Origin: Akanthomyces muscarius
Taxonomy: Eukaryota > Ascomycota > Sordariomycetes > Hypocreales > Cordycipitaceae
Reading direction: 5' to 3'
Length of the DNA stretch: 64,000 nucleotides
Assembly: GCF_028009165.1 (NCBI RefSeq)
Contig: NW_026611615.1
Coordinates: 372,001 to 436,000 of the forward strand
Below are positions 9,403 through 19,975 of the stretch, piece after piece. The position numbers and the translations under genes are program-made. A model generated the notes under the pieces. It saw nothing but the letters and a program-made list of their open reading frames with translations, was not told where the DNA came from and did not search any database. Positions within the stretch are counted from its first letter, which is position 1. Every line of letters starts with the position of its first letter.

Positions 9403-11251
9403 ATGTCTCTATCTAAACCAACCTCAACCAAGATTCGTATATCGCCCTCGAATACTGGGTTGTGGCGGATTACTCAAAGTGACGAGGCTGCCAGTTGCGC
9501 TGCAGTACTCCTGGAAAAAGATCTCAATGCAAGTTCGACTTGCGCACCATCTCCTTACGCCGGTTGCTGACGCATGGCCCTAATATAGCTGCATCATGTA
9601 TTCCTCAACAGCCTTGGCTTCCACGATCATGTAAGTAGGTGTGAACGAGGCGTTCACAACGCGCAAACCAGTCGATCTCCCAGCCGGCTTAGCTAAACAC
9701 TCTTTATTAGATGCCACATCATATCCTTGCGCTTTTTGGGACAGGTGCCAATGCTGCCCAGATTCAAAAGGCATTTGATCTGCGCCACGAACTTCAAAAA
9801 CCAGTACAGCCGCTACATGACGGAGTTTTGGCCGACCTTGAGGCCTCGTGGGCATCAGCTGCACCCTTTCTAGGGGATGAGAAGTACTACCCTGACTTCC
9901 TAGCATACTTCCAAGCCCAGATTGAAGAACATGGATACGAATGGGTCCTGCGGGAATACCTATTCAAGGGAGATGCTGCGGCAGATGACTTGCTCGTTCG
10001 CCTGCATTCCAGCGTTTTGCACCCCCTCATTCAGCTCATGTATGGCCTGGAATGGGAACAGCCAGCTATTGTGGCAGAAGCACTTGCGCAGACTTGTGTC
10101 CATCAAGGAGAGGGACTTGACCAGCTGCTGCTTGAGAGCGAGCGCCGGGCAAACAATGTCGCCAATGCTCCTGTCGCGCAAGATCCGACTGATCATATGC
10201 CGGCTTTGTCGACTATGTTTGAGCGAGTTCGGGCCGACCGTCGTTTTGATGGTGCTACGAAATTCACCGATAAGAGCAAAGTTGTTGATGGTATCTTGAC
10301 ACGGGTCAAAGAGCCGATGTTGTCTGTACTCGAACAGGTGAGAGTTCATGATGACGAGCTTGAGGAGCGCACTGCGGAAATGATACATACTATCAACCTT
10401 GTCGCGTCAGCGGCTGCTATTCGCCCTCCTTACCATGTGAAATATGATTTCTTCCTCGTGTGAGTTCTTCTTTTTTTTGGGGGGGGGGGGGGGTGTCGCT
10501 CTTTCGACATCGCGCGGAGCCGCTTGGGGAGTCATTTTACTCATTCGATCTGTTAGTCACCACGTCAATTCGGCTCTCATCTACCTGACTATGCTCAATT
10601 TGCCCTGGCTTACGCGCGAGGAGAAGCGTCGTTTTCTGGAGTGGAAGATTCGGATGGATCTCATTGAGTATGTGGCACGAGGTCGGACACCGCTTGGCCT
10701 CGACCACGTTCGATCATACCAGCCAAAAGTCCCGTCTGGCGGACAATCTGTCAGAGGTACGCAAGACTCCTGTTTTGCTTTTTCATGAGAAGACTTCTAG
10801 TGGAAATCATTCGTTACAGATTCCATGTATATTCTCGGTGTTGTTCTGTGGCTGATGCGGTCGTTTGGATATAGATATTGGCAACAGGCTGCAGAGCTTT
10901 GGCGACGATGGCCACGGCATCAAACAAGCTAGAGCAATCGCCCTGGGCCACGAATTTATGAAGCAGTGGCAAGATAAGCCATGGGCCATTCTAAAAGACG
11001 ACGATGTTTGGCGGAAGATCCAACACATGGCAGTCGATGCGCTGGAAGGGCCCGGCAATCTCTACGTAAGATCCGCAGGCTTCGATGAGGCTTGGAAGGT
11101 AAGGCATTGTGCTCCATGTCCTCAGCAGCAAAACTGACGCGTTTCTGCCTAGGATATGCCTCTGGCAACGGCTCCACGACGACCTGAGAATGAATTGCAG
11201 GTCTTGCAGACTGGGAGTGGCAGTTCGGCGCAAGCTTTAGCGTCGACGTGA
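9403..11251 (+). CDS. Questin-oxidase-like protein (DUF4243 family), six exons
   Basis: Exons: 9403-9528, 9589-9630, 9711-10459, 10557-10756, 10875-11098 and 11153-11251, giving 479 aa. The spliced N-terminus reads ...EKDLNLHHVFLN then GFHDHMPHHILALFGTGA, which is the family signature. Later blocks HPLIQLMYGLEWEQPAIVAEALA, HVKYDFFLVHHVNSA, YQPKVPSG and FGDDGHGIKQARAIALGHEF also fit. Members such as questin oxidase act as cofactor-poor Baeyer-Villiger-type oxygenases that open anthraquinone rings; AflY of the aflatoxin pathway is a relative. The substrate here is unknown. Exon 1 ends with a GC donor (GCAAGT) and the intron has a perfect GCTGAC branch point. Intron 3 holds a T8-G15 tract. The last 30 residues are low in conservation. 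Confidence 0.85.
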
Positions 11252-11700
11252 GACTCGGAACTGGTTGATTAGGCACGTGTTTTATTTTATACTTGTGATT
11301 TGCAATTGCATTTGAAAAATATAGCACGTTGCTGGTGATGACATTCACGCGGCGCGGGAGTGGCAAAATGAGGGTTGGTGTGCATTGCTGCTTCCAACAC
11401 CATCACCGCAGTACTGCGTTGAGAAATGTGCCAACGCGTTCTTGCAGGTGCTTTGCTTTCTCTTATATGACCTGCGCTGCCAGGTGCATTTTTTCTTAGA
11501 ACTCGCCCAGTCGTTTACTATAGTATCGTCGAGCGCCAATACACAACTTATTACGGCTTATGCAGACCTAGTGAGACAGTGCCATCGAAATGCAATTAAA
11601 TCTCTGCTGGCTTTAATGAGACCTTGATGATTTGAGTTGGCTTTGATGGCATTGTTGCGTGATGCGCACTTATCACGTCGGGTAAGTGTAGGTTCTTCAG
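11252..11700. other. Intergenic, nothing recognised
   Basis: 3' side of the questin-oxidase-like gene up to the inverted-repeat element. No coding or structural feature is supported. Confidence 0.35.
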
Positions 11701-12020
11701 GTACATGTGCCACGCACCCATGCAAGGTGGGTGCTGTATAGTAATATAGCTACTATACATTTATAGCCACTTAGACTTTTAACACATTAAAAAGCTTTTT
11801 TTTTGATTGTTTTTAAAAGAAAATAGTTATATTTTAAATAAGCTTAAAATAAAAAATGAAAATTTGTTAGAAAGTTATTTATATTTTTTTCTATAGAATA
11901 CAATTAGCTAATAAGTCTTTACTTAAGAAAAATATTTTACTAGTATATTACTAGTAGCTGTGAAAGTATAGTGGCGGTGTTACTGCATACACGTGCCTTG
12001 GGTGGGTGCGTGGCACGTAC
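11701..12020. mobile_element. 320-bp MITE-like element with terminal inverted repeats, AT-rich core
   Basis: The left end (11701-) begins GTACATGTGCCACGCACCCA. The right end, read on the minus strand from 12020, begins GTACGTGCCACGCACCCA, so 18 bases match with a 2-nt gap. Similarity continues more weakly for about 65 bp (both ends contain AGTAA...ACTATAC), with differences that are largely C-to-T. The core (about 11760-11960) is extremely AT-rich and encodes nothing. Each end also contains its own short palindrome (GCACCCA...TGGGTGC on the left, GTGCC...GGCAC on the right). This fits a non-autonomous DNA element altered by repeat-induced point mutation. I could not identify a target-site duplication. 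Confidence 0.65.
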
Positions 12021-12337
12021 AAGCAGATGCTTCTCACAGCCGCCCGTCAAGCCGCAGGTGCGTTTTGGGTTTTGGCCGGGCGCCACAAGTTAGCGTGCGC
12101 TGCTGTGGCTGAAGGCCACTCAACCTCGAAACCAGCTTGTCACCAGGGGCTGGGAAACACAGGAACCTCACGACATAGCGAAACCGAATTCAACGAGCGG
12201 CAGAATTAAAATACAACTCAGTCTACAGGCACAGCAATTGGTGCATTTGACTGGCCTCTCAACGCCCCGCACCATGGTCTGATTGGCCGTCCGCTGCAGC
12301 CTCTCTGCCGACGACAACACAACCCCCGACCACTGCC
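12021..12337. other. SEC6 upstream region
   Basis: Promoter and 5' UTR between the MITE-like element and the SEC6 start codon. No other feature seen. Confidence 0.4.
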
Positions 12338-14599
12338 ATGGACGACACGCCCGCGCCGAAGCTCTCGGAGCTGCTGCGGCACCCCGACGACCTCGACAAG
12401 ATCCCCGGGCTCAAGCAGGAGTTTGCGCGCAAAAAGGGTGCCGTCGACGGGCAGCTGCGCAACGGCCTGCGCGAGCAGCTCGAGCGCACCCAGTCGGGCA
12501 TGAACGGCCTCGCCGACGGCCAGCGCACCGTGCAGCTCATCAAGGACGAGATGATGCACATTGACCGCCTCTGCTCCGAGTCGCAGACCATGATCCAGGA
12601 CTTTGCCAGCATCAACCTGGTCTCGCAGGCCCATCGCAACTTTGTCGCCGTCGAGACGATGCGCCGCAACCTCGAGGCGTTTGACGACCGCCTCAACGTC
12701 GTCGAGACGATGCTGCGCGCCGACGACGAGGACCAAGAAAACATGCCCAATCTGCTGCCCTGCCACTACGAGCTCACGCAGCTGCGCAACATCCGCGACG
12801 ACGCCATGGAGCAGATTCAGCGCGCTGACGACTCCTCCCTCGAGGCGACCCTGGAAGACTACTTTGCGCGTCTCGACGACGTCATTGACTGGTTCGACGA
12901 GCACGTCGGCCTCGTCGCCATGAACCTCATCAGCCTCGTCGTCAACGACAACAACGGCCTGGTGGTGCGCTTCGCCGTCATCATGGAGGCCGAGGAGAAG
13001 AGCGACCGGCGCGTCCTCGCCCTGCAGGACGCCCTAAAAGACCATAAAGAAATCGCCGTGCGCTTCCAGGGCATCGCCGACGGCGCCAAAAAGGTCCGCG
13101 GCTACAAGGACAAGTTCCTTGCGGCCATCAAGCTTGGCGCCGAATCACAGTTTGAAGCCTCGCGCGAAGAGTTCCTCGACGACCCGAAGAGCCTGGAAAA
13201 GATTATGAAGTGGTTCTTCAACGACCTCAACGCCGTGCGCGTCGGCATGACGCCGCTCATGCCGAAGCGCTGGAACATCGGTAAAGTCTACGCGGACATC
13301 TACCACGCCCTCATGCGCGACTTTCTCGTCGGCATGGTCGACGACCCCGAGGCTTCGTCGGCGCACACGCTCGAAATCATCAGCTTCCCCGAGAAGTACT
13401 ATCGCAAAATGGCCAAGATGGGCTACGCGCAGGCCGACCTCTCGCCGCACGTCATCGACAACCGCGAGGCGGAGCTCGTGCGCGACTTTCGCCAGCTCAT
13501 CATCCGCTTCCTCGACGAGTGGATCGAGCGCATCTTTGCGCAGGAGGAGCGCGACTTTGCCGAGCGCAACGCCGTCGAGGGCAGCAACCTCGACACGGAC
13601 GAGTACGGGTACTTTCGCACCAAGAACCTCGTCGCGCTGTGGCGCATGCTGCGGGAGCAGGTCGACGCGGCCGTCAACTCGCAGCGCGCCGACGTCGTCG
13701 AGGGCGTCATCGACGCCATGTTTGTGCGGCTCCGCCAGCGCCAGCAGCAGCAGCAGCGCATGCTCGAGGACGAGGCCCTGCGCTACGAGACGGGCAAGGT
13801 GCCCGACCTCGAGGGCTTCCAGGCGCTGCAGGACTGGCTCGTCGCGACGGCCAACGACCAGATTGCGTGCATCGACGACGGCGAGGACGAGACGCGCCTC
13901 GGCTACCTCTCCTCGTTCCGGCAAAAGTTTGAGCCCCACGTCACGCCGCAGTACCTCGAGCGCGTCGAGCAGGAGCTCGGCGCGCTGCGCGACGGCTACG
14001 TCGACTGCAGCACCTGGTGCATCAACAAGTTTGCGCAGCTCGTCTTCGCCATCGACTTCAAGGCCGTCATGCCCGACTTCTTCACCCCGCGGTGGTACAC
14101 CGCCACGGCCATGAAGCAGATGGTCGTCACCCTCGACGAGTACGTCAACGACTACCGCGCCGTCCTCCACCACTCCCTCGTCGACATCTTCATCGAAATC
14201 TTTGCCGACGAGCTGCTCGTGCGCTACCTCTCCAGCGTGCGCAACAAGGGCGCCAAGTTTCGCCGCGCCGACCCCTTTCGCGACAAGCTCTTCAACGACA
14301 TCGCCACCGCGTTTGAGTATTTCGGCAGCCTGCCGAACCCAGACGTCGGCGCCTCCATCAAGCAGACGTGGCGCGTCACCGAGGGCTTCCTCGCCCTGCT
14401 CTCGGCGGACCGCGCGGCCGTGCCCGACGAGTTTGCGGCGCTCAAAGCTAGGTACTGGGACCTGCAGATCAGCTGGGTCGAGGCCGCGCTGCGCAGCAGG
14501 GACGACTTTGAGCGCGCCATGCTGAATGCCGTCAAGGCGAGGGCCGCGCAGGTCGAGGTGTCGCGCGGACCAGAGACCATCATGGCCAAGATTAAATAA
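12338..14599 (+). CDS. SEC6: Exocyst complex subunit Sec6
   Basis: Intronless gene of 753 aa, the normal length for fungal Sec6. It opens with MDDTPAPKLSELLRHPDDL, followed by the long helical N-terminal region (about 20-110) that packs in the exocyst core. The conserved segment ELTQLRNIRDDAM (about 145-160) and the C-terminal helical bundles follow. Sec6 is a subunit of the octameric exocyst, which tethers secretory vesicles to the plasma membrane at growing hyphal tips and septa. Codon use is very GC-rich at third positions, consistent with a well-expressed housekeeping gene. The ATG lies in a CCATGG context. The gene is convergent with the EDE1 gene. Confidence 0.95.
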   Translation: MDDTPAPKLSELLRHPDDLDKIPGLKQEFARKKGAVDGQLRNGLREQLERTQSGMNGLADGQRTVQLIKDEMMHIDRLCSESQTMIQDFASINLVSQAHRNFVAVETMRRNLEAFDDRLNVVETMLRADDEDQENMPNLLPCHYELTQLRNIRDDAMEQIQRADDSSLEATLEDYFARLDDVIDWFDEHVGLVAMNLISLVVNDNNGLVVRFAVIMEAEEKSDRRVLALQDALKDHKEIAVRFQGIADGAKKVRGYKDKFLAAIKLGAESQFEASREEFLDDPKSLEKIMKWFFNDLNAVRVGMTPLMPKRWNIGKVYADIYHALMRDFLVGMVDDPEASSAHTLEIISFPEKYYRKMAKMGYAQADLSPHVIDNREAELVRDFRQLIIRFLDEWIERIFAQEERDFAERNAVEGSNLDTDEYGYFRTKNLVALWRMLREQVDAAVNSQRADVVEGVIDAMFVRLRQRQQQQQRMLEDEALRYETGKVPDLEGFQALQDWLVATANDQIACIDDGEDETRLGYLSSFRQKFEPHVTPQYLERVEQELGALRDGYVDCSTWCINKFAQLVFAIDFKAVMPDFFTPRWYTATAMKQMVVTLDEYVNDYRAVLHHSLVDIFIEIFADELLVRYLSSVRNKGAKFRRADPFRDKLFNDIATAFEYFGSLPNPDVGASIKQTWRVTEGFLALLSADRAAVPDEFAALKARYWDLQISWVEAALRSRDDFERAMLNAVKARAAQVEVSRGPETIMAKIK

Positions 14600-15067
14600 C
14601 AGAGGCCATGTTGGGAAAGCTGAATGATGAAGGTTGCTCTTGTAAAGAGAGATGGAATTTACAAGAACATGCAAGACCCGTCTACACAATTATGCTGCAG
14701 AAGAATAGAGCGTCTCTTGCAATGGCACATTATAGTGCATTCACGGGGTGCCAGTGTCGTGTGCGGATAGTAAGAGTTATGAATTACTACAAGTAATGCG
14801 GAATGACTAGAAAATACTGTGCAAATGAGGGACCTAAAACAACTCCATCAAGGAAAAGGTACACACAACAAATGATAAAGAAAAAACGTTCAAATGAGAG
14901 TGACAGTTCGTACTTCCCCATTCTGATAGCTTCCGACCCAATATTATAGAGGCAATGTCACTAGCTGTCAGTAAAATATGCTCCATCCGCCCTTTCATAT
15001 GTCGTAAGCCTTTGGTCAGGCCTGGCTGTTGTCCTCAAACAAAGACCAGTCTCATGGCAAAGGACAT
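14600..15067. other. Intergenic between convergent SEC6 and EDE1
   Basis: 3' UTR space of two convergent genes. No feature beyond A-rich tracts near 14870-14890. Confidence 0.4.
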
Positions 15068-18000
15068 CTAAGATTTGCTGGCGAGAAAGTTGGCGGCCTG
15101 GAGTTACTGTATTAGCCAGTGGTGCGATAAATCCAAGTTGGTTCGTTACTCACCCTCTCTAGGTTGTAGTCGTACTTTTCCAGAGCAGCGAGGGCATCGG
15201 GTCGTGAATAGCCCATTCCTGTGAGGCTCTTCAGAATCGGATCGTCGTGCTCGCCCTTGTCGGTAAGGGCACGCCCGACGGCGGGAGGTCGATCGAGCAG
15301 TTTGCTCTCGTCCTTCTTGGAGTCTGCCGCCGTGCTGCCGGCAGGGTCAGACGAGTCGAGGCCCGAAAAGATGGCGTCCCAGTCATGCGACTCGGCGCCT
15401 TTTGACTCGGCACCAGCGGGATTGGACGGGATAAAGTCAAAACTGCTTTCGTTGCCGAAGCCGCCGTGGTCACCCTTGGCCTGGCTTGCGGGCGGGCTGT
15501 CAAAACCAGCATTGTAGTCCTCAAAGCCAGACCGAGAGATGTTGGCAAAGTCATCATCCGCAGAGCCCTCCTTGGCCTCTTCCAGTCCCTCAAAGTCATC
15601 ATCTAGATCGTCGAACACGCCCTTGTGCTGGGTGGCAGCGACAGGAGCCGCGGCACCAGTACTAGAGGCAGAGGGGCCAAAGATATCGTCCACAGATGAC
15701 CCTTGAGCAGCTGTTGGGGCAGCTGTGGGAACAGCTGTGGGAGCCGCTACAATGGCAGGAAAAGTAGACTTCTCTTCTTTGGGGGCTTCAGCAGTCTCTT
15801 CGACCTTCTCAGGCAAGGGTGCAGCGACAGGAGGAGTGGCCTTTTGGGCAGCCTTATCCTTTCCTGGAGAGGTAGGAGCGAAATCGTCATCAAAGCCACC
15901 CTGGTCGCTCTCAGAGTCAGACTCATCGTCACGCTCAATCTCTGAAATGGGAGGGAATTCGGTGTCAAATGCCGACTGGGTTTTGGGCGCAGTAGCCTCA
16001 GCAGTGGGCGCAGACTTGGACGAAGTAAAAGCCGCAAAAGCATTGTCAAAGTCAGCCTTGGCCTTGTCCGTATCATCGCTGAATGGCGCCGCATTTTCTT
16101 TGCCGGGGCTCGCAATAGCCTTGCCATCGCCTGCAGTGGGGGTCTTCGCCTCCTCCTCTTTGCCGCCCTCGTCAATTGACTTGCTAGCAGCACTTGGTCC
16201 ATCGGTAACCGACCCGTCAGCCCGAGAAGCCGGTGGTGATACTTGACGAGAAGATGAGACAGACTCGGCCGGAGCGCCAAAAGGCAGGAAACTAGAGCTA
16301 ATCTGTCGCGACTCCGGTGGAGGGGGTGGGTTGTCAACTCGGAGAGTAGTCTGGCGGCTCAAGACCGGTGTTGAACTGGGAGGAGTTGAGAAGGAGCCAG
16401 CGCTTGCAGTGGAAGTTCCCGTGGTCTGGGGTCGGAACGGAGCAGGGGCCTGTCCACCACTCGAAGTCGAGTTTCCAGTGGTCTGGGGACGGAACGGGGC
16501 AGGGGCCTGTCCAGCTGCACCACCCGAGGGGCCGAAAATGTCGTCCGTACCGGCCGTACCGGCAGGGGGTGAAAAGACGCCCATGATGTCGGAGCTAGCG
16601 GTGCGCTTGAAGAAAGGGTTGTTTCCACTCGCCGTCGAGAGCGCAGGGCTGGTGACACCAGCGCCAGGAGTATTGGCGGCAGAGGTAGTATCACCTCCAC
16701 GAGACGTCTCCTCGCTTGGGGCCTTACCAAGGTCCGCCACTTCTGTCTTGAGCTTATCACGTTCACCCTCTGTAGTCAGAAGCTGCTTCTTATTGATGGC
16801 TACCAGACCTTTTTGCTGGCGAGCCTCCATTTTGAGCTTTTCAATTTGAGGCTTCAGCTGCGTTAGCTCGGCATTGGCCACCCGGATACGCTCACGAAGG
16901 CTGGTATTCTCCTGCTGATCAGACTGCAGCGCAGTCAGGACTTGCTGGCGCTGGGCTTGGGCGTCCGACAGGGTGCCCTCCAATGTCATGCATTCACCTT
17001 GCAGCTTTTGCGTCTCGGTTCTCGAGGTCCGCAGCTGCTCTTCCAGGGAACGTGTGTCTTGGGCCTCCTTTTCATAAAGCGTGCGTAGCTGAGCCAGCCT
17101 TTGCTGAAAGTTTTGCTTCTGGGTGTTTGTTTGGTTCAAATCATTCTGAGTCGCCGTGCGCTTAGACTGAGTCTCTTGCATCTGCGTAGAGAGAGTGCTG
17201 ATTTGGTTAGAAAGATTGGCAAGCTCAGTGCTTTCACCAGTGATATTCTTGCTCTCCTCAGGGTTGTTGTCTGCGAGAAGATCTTCGGAGGCTGGGGGCT
17301 GAGATGTGACAGGGGAGCCAGTGTTATGCGTGGTTAGGCCCCTACCGAAAGAGGAGCTTGGTACAAACGCCTTGAAGTTATTGCCACCAGTGATAGGTGA
17401 GGATGGGGTGGCATTAGTAGGACCGCCAGCAAAGGGGTCGGTACCAGAGCCGCCAGTGGACATGGGGTCTTGTCGTGGGGCGGGAGGCGCCGGTATGGGC
17501 GATGTGTCAAGACCAAATAGGTCATCCATGGCAGATTTCGGTTGCGGCGGAGGGGGCCTGACCATGGGCGGCGGGTCAAATGGCGAGCCAGTGGCAGGAG
17601 GCGGGCGCGCCTGGGTACGCAGGCTAGGGGGGATGAGGTTAGGGGGCAGAGTAGAGGGAAGTGGTGTAGAAGGATTAAGCCTCTGCTGCCTGATGAGGTA
17701 CATGGCAACAGCAAACTCATCGCGAGTGAGCTGGCCTTGCGAATTGACATCGGCCAGGTCCCAGACCTGTGCCAAGGCATCTTCGGAGAGATTGGACTGG
17801 CTAAGGAAAGGAACAGCCTCCTCGCCAGTGATGTAGCCCTTGTTTGTCTTATCCAGGGTTGCATAGAGCTGGTCAAACCTCGCCTTGTCAGCGGACGTTA
17901 CGAGCCAGTCGCCGCCTGGTTGAGGAGGACGTCCAAGAGGGCTTCCTGTTCTCTGCTGCCCAGAGAGCTGCCCAGTGAGCTGGCGGGGGAGGCCAGCGTT

Positions 18001-18845
18001 ACTGGTTCGTGGGGATTGTCTCGCCGGTCCACGTCCAGCAGCGACTTCTAGAATAGCAGGTGGCAGGACAGTAGGCAGCGAGCGGAGGGCACCAGAGTTT
18101 GTAGATGTGAGGAGGTGCATAGCGACTATAAACTCAGGCGCAGAAAGCGCTCCACGCTGCTGGGTGTCGACCAGACCCCAGATGGAGCCAAGAGTCTCGT
18201 TTGGGAGCCCAGATCGATCGAAAATAGAGCGAGCCTGCTCTCCAGGGAGCATGCCGCCTTGCAGAGGCTGGCGATCGAAGAGGCTTTTGTATTGTGTGAT
18301 CTTGTCGGGCGTCAGGGGTGGGATGCGAGCACCGGCTGGGGTGCCGGAATGCTGGGCTGGTATAGGGGATGCCACTGAGGGTAGCGCGAAGCCGTCGAAT
18401 CGCGGCAGAGGCCCAGGCTGAAGTGCCAGCTCTTTTGTCGGTTCCGATCCGGCTTGCGCATGGCCAATGAGGCGCAGGACGATGCCAAAGCCTGTAGGCG
18501 TGAGGAAGCCTCTGTTCTCCTTGTCGGCGATTTGCCAGATCTAGAGGATGAGTAGGTTAGTGTATATCCTGATTGTATGAATTCGCAGGAAGAAACAAAC
18601 TTCTCCTAGGACACGAGAATCAAGACGTGTTTTGTCGAAGAATGTGACGGCGACGTCGCCAGTGACAACACCGACGCCATCGGTGTCAGCCTGACGGAAG
18701 AGCTGGCCATAGACTCGCTTCTCGTCGGGGGTCAAGTTGAGGTTCGGCTGGGCAGCTAGAGATGACGTTGTCAATACTGCGACGGTCCTCACTTTAACAG
18801 AATTGGTGATTTAATACCAGAGCTGGGGCCCGCGTCGGCCGACAT
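15068..18845 (-). CDS. EDE1: EH-domain endocytic scaffold Ede1/Eps15-like
   Basis: Exons (minus strand): 18845-18818, 18755-18601, 18540-15154 and 15097-15068, giving 1199 aa. Three EH domains lie at about 15-110, 138-206 and 272-346; each keeps the ligand-pocket tryptophan (IWQIAD, IWGLVD, VWDLAD). A proline-rich linker, a coiled coil (about 500-660), a long low-complexity acidic region and a C-terminal UBA domain follow. The UBA ends across the last intron (MGYSRPDALAALEKYDYNLER, then AANFLASKS from a 30-nt exon). Ede1 is an early-arriving endocytic scaffold that binds NPF-containing adaptors and ubiquitin. The first exon is only 28 nt. Without the last splice the UBA helix would be broken, which supports the intron. 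Confidence 0.93.
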
Positions 18846-19975
18846 GTTGGGCTGCAGTCGAGCTTGGTCGTCTCTACGATGAATGAGGTGGGGGTTGAAG
18901 AAGCGCCGTGTAAGGGGCGATCGGATGTGGCGGTTTTGAGGACGCTGTCTCGGTAGAGCTTCAATGGCTTTGCTAAATGAATCAGAAAGGGCAGCAATGC
19001 GCCATGCAGGCCAGGCGACGGGGATGTCGGGAGCTGTGCAGGAGGTGTGAAGGACTACGTAATTTCAGCTTGCCGGCGGCTGGAGGCGAGGCTGGAGGCT
19101 GGAGGTGCTGGCGAGCTTGGGCGCTGGGTGGCTGTGCTTTATTTGCTGGGGGTGTGGCGCAAGCGTCTCCAGTAGTTACCAGGCTACCAGCCAGCAGAGC
19201 CATGCAAGTGTGGGGTGGGGAGAGAGAGTTGGGATCGCCAGCGTCTTGTATGGCGTTGCGGAATTTTTCTATAAACCATCAATTCCAATCTTTGTTCCTA
19301 CTGCCAACTCTGTAATTTTTCTTTTTTTTTAGCCCCCAGCAGCGATGCCTGGGGGGCTTCAAAGTTTGATTGATGGCGGGCGAGCGGCGCGTCAGCCACA
19401 CAGGCACCCGTTGAGTTTGCTCGCTGTAGGCATACCAGTAGCACCAGTTGCTAGGGGCGCGCCGCCTGTAATTTAAGCTTGGTCCAATCTGCGACACTGA
19501 CATCATCGTTGGTTGAATCACAAACAGAAGCAATATGGAATATGGAATATGGAATATTCGCACGTATGTAGAGAATATACGATCAAGTCCGAATGTACAG
19601 AGATGTCGTTCGAGATTCGGCCGAAGGGCTGACAAATGACTGGCATCCACGGACTTTTCGCGCCTGCTGTGGTTAGCTCGGTATGGTGGTATTTGAGATT
19701 CTCTCCTCTTCAACTTGATAGGCGCGATTATTCAGCAGCTCCGGCCGCTACCGACTGCATGCAGCATCCACTGAAGCTCGCCAGCCAACCAAACCCGCCC
19801 TGAGCCTCGACGCTAATGTCAAAAGATTCCAAAATACAGCTTCAATCGCTCACCATAAAAGACGTCATCCCCTCCCCCCACCACTACTACCCCTCTACTA
19901 TCCTCTCTACTTGTCGCCGGTGTTATAAACACATCCCGCCGCTTCGCAGTTCCTCTGTTGAAGCTATTTCCTTCC
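18846..19975. other. Divergent promoter region EDE1 / glutathione reductase
   Basis: About 1.1 kb of shared upstream DNA. It contains three tandem ATATGGA heptamers (19533-19553) and a CT-rich stretch just 5' of the reductase start (19870-19975). No gene is supported; the open frame on the minus strand at 19279-19713 has no recognisable feature. Confidence 0.45.

Noticed and set aside
13145..14689. 514-codon frame antisense to SEC6
   Set aside because: Shadow frame produced by GC-rich third positions of SEC6; its composition (Asp/Glu/His/Val/Arg repeats) is typical of antisense artefacts.
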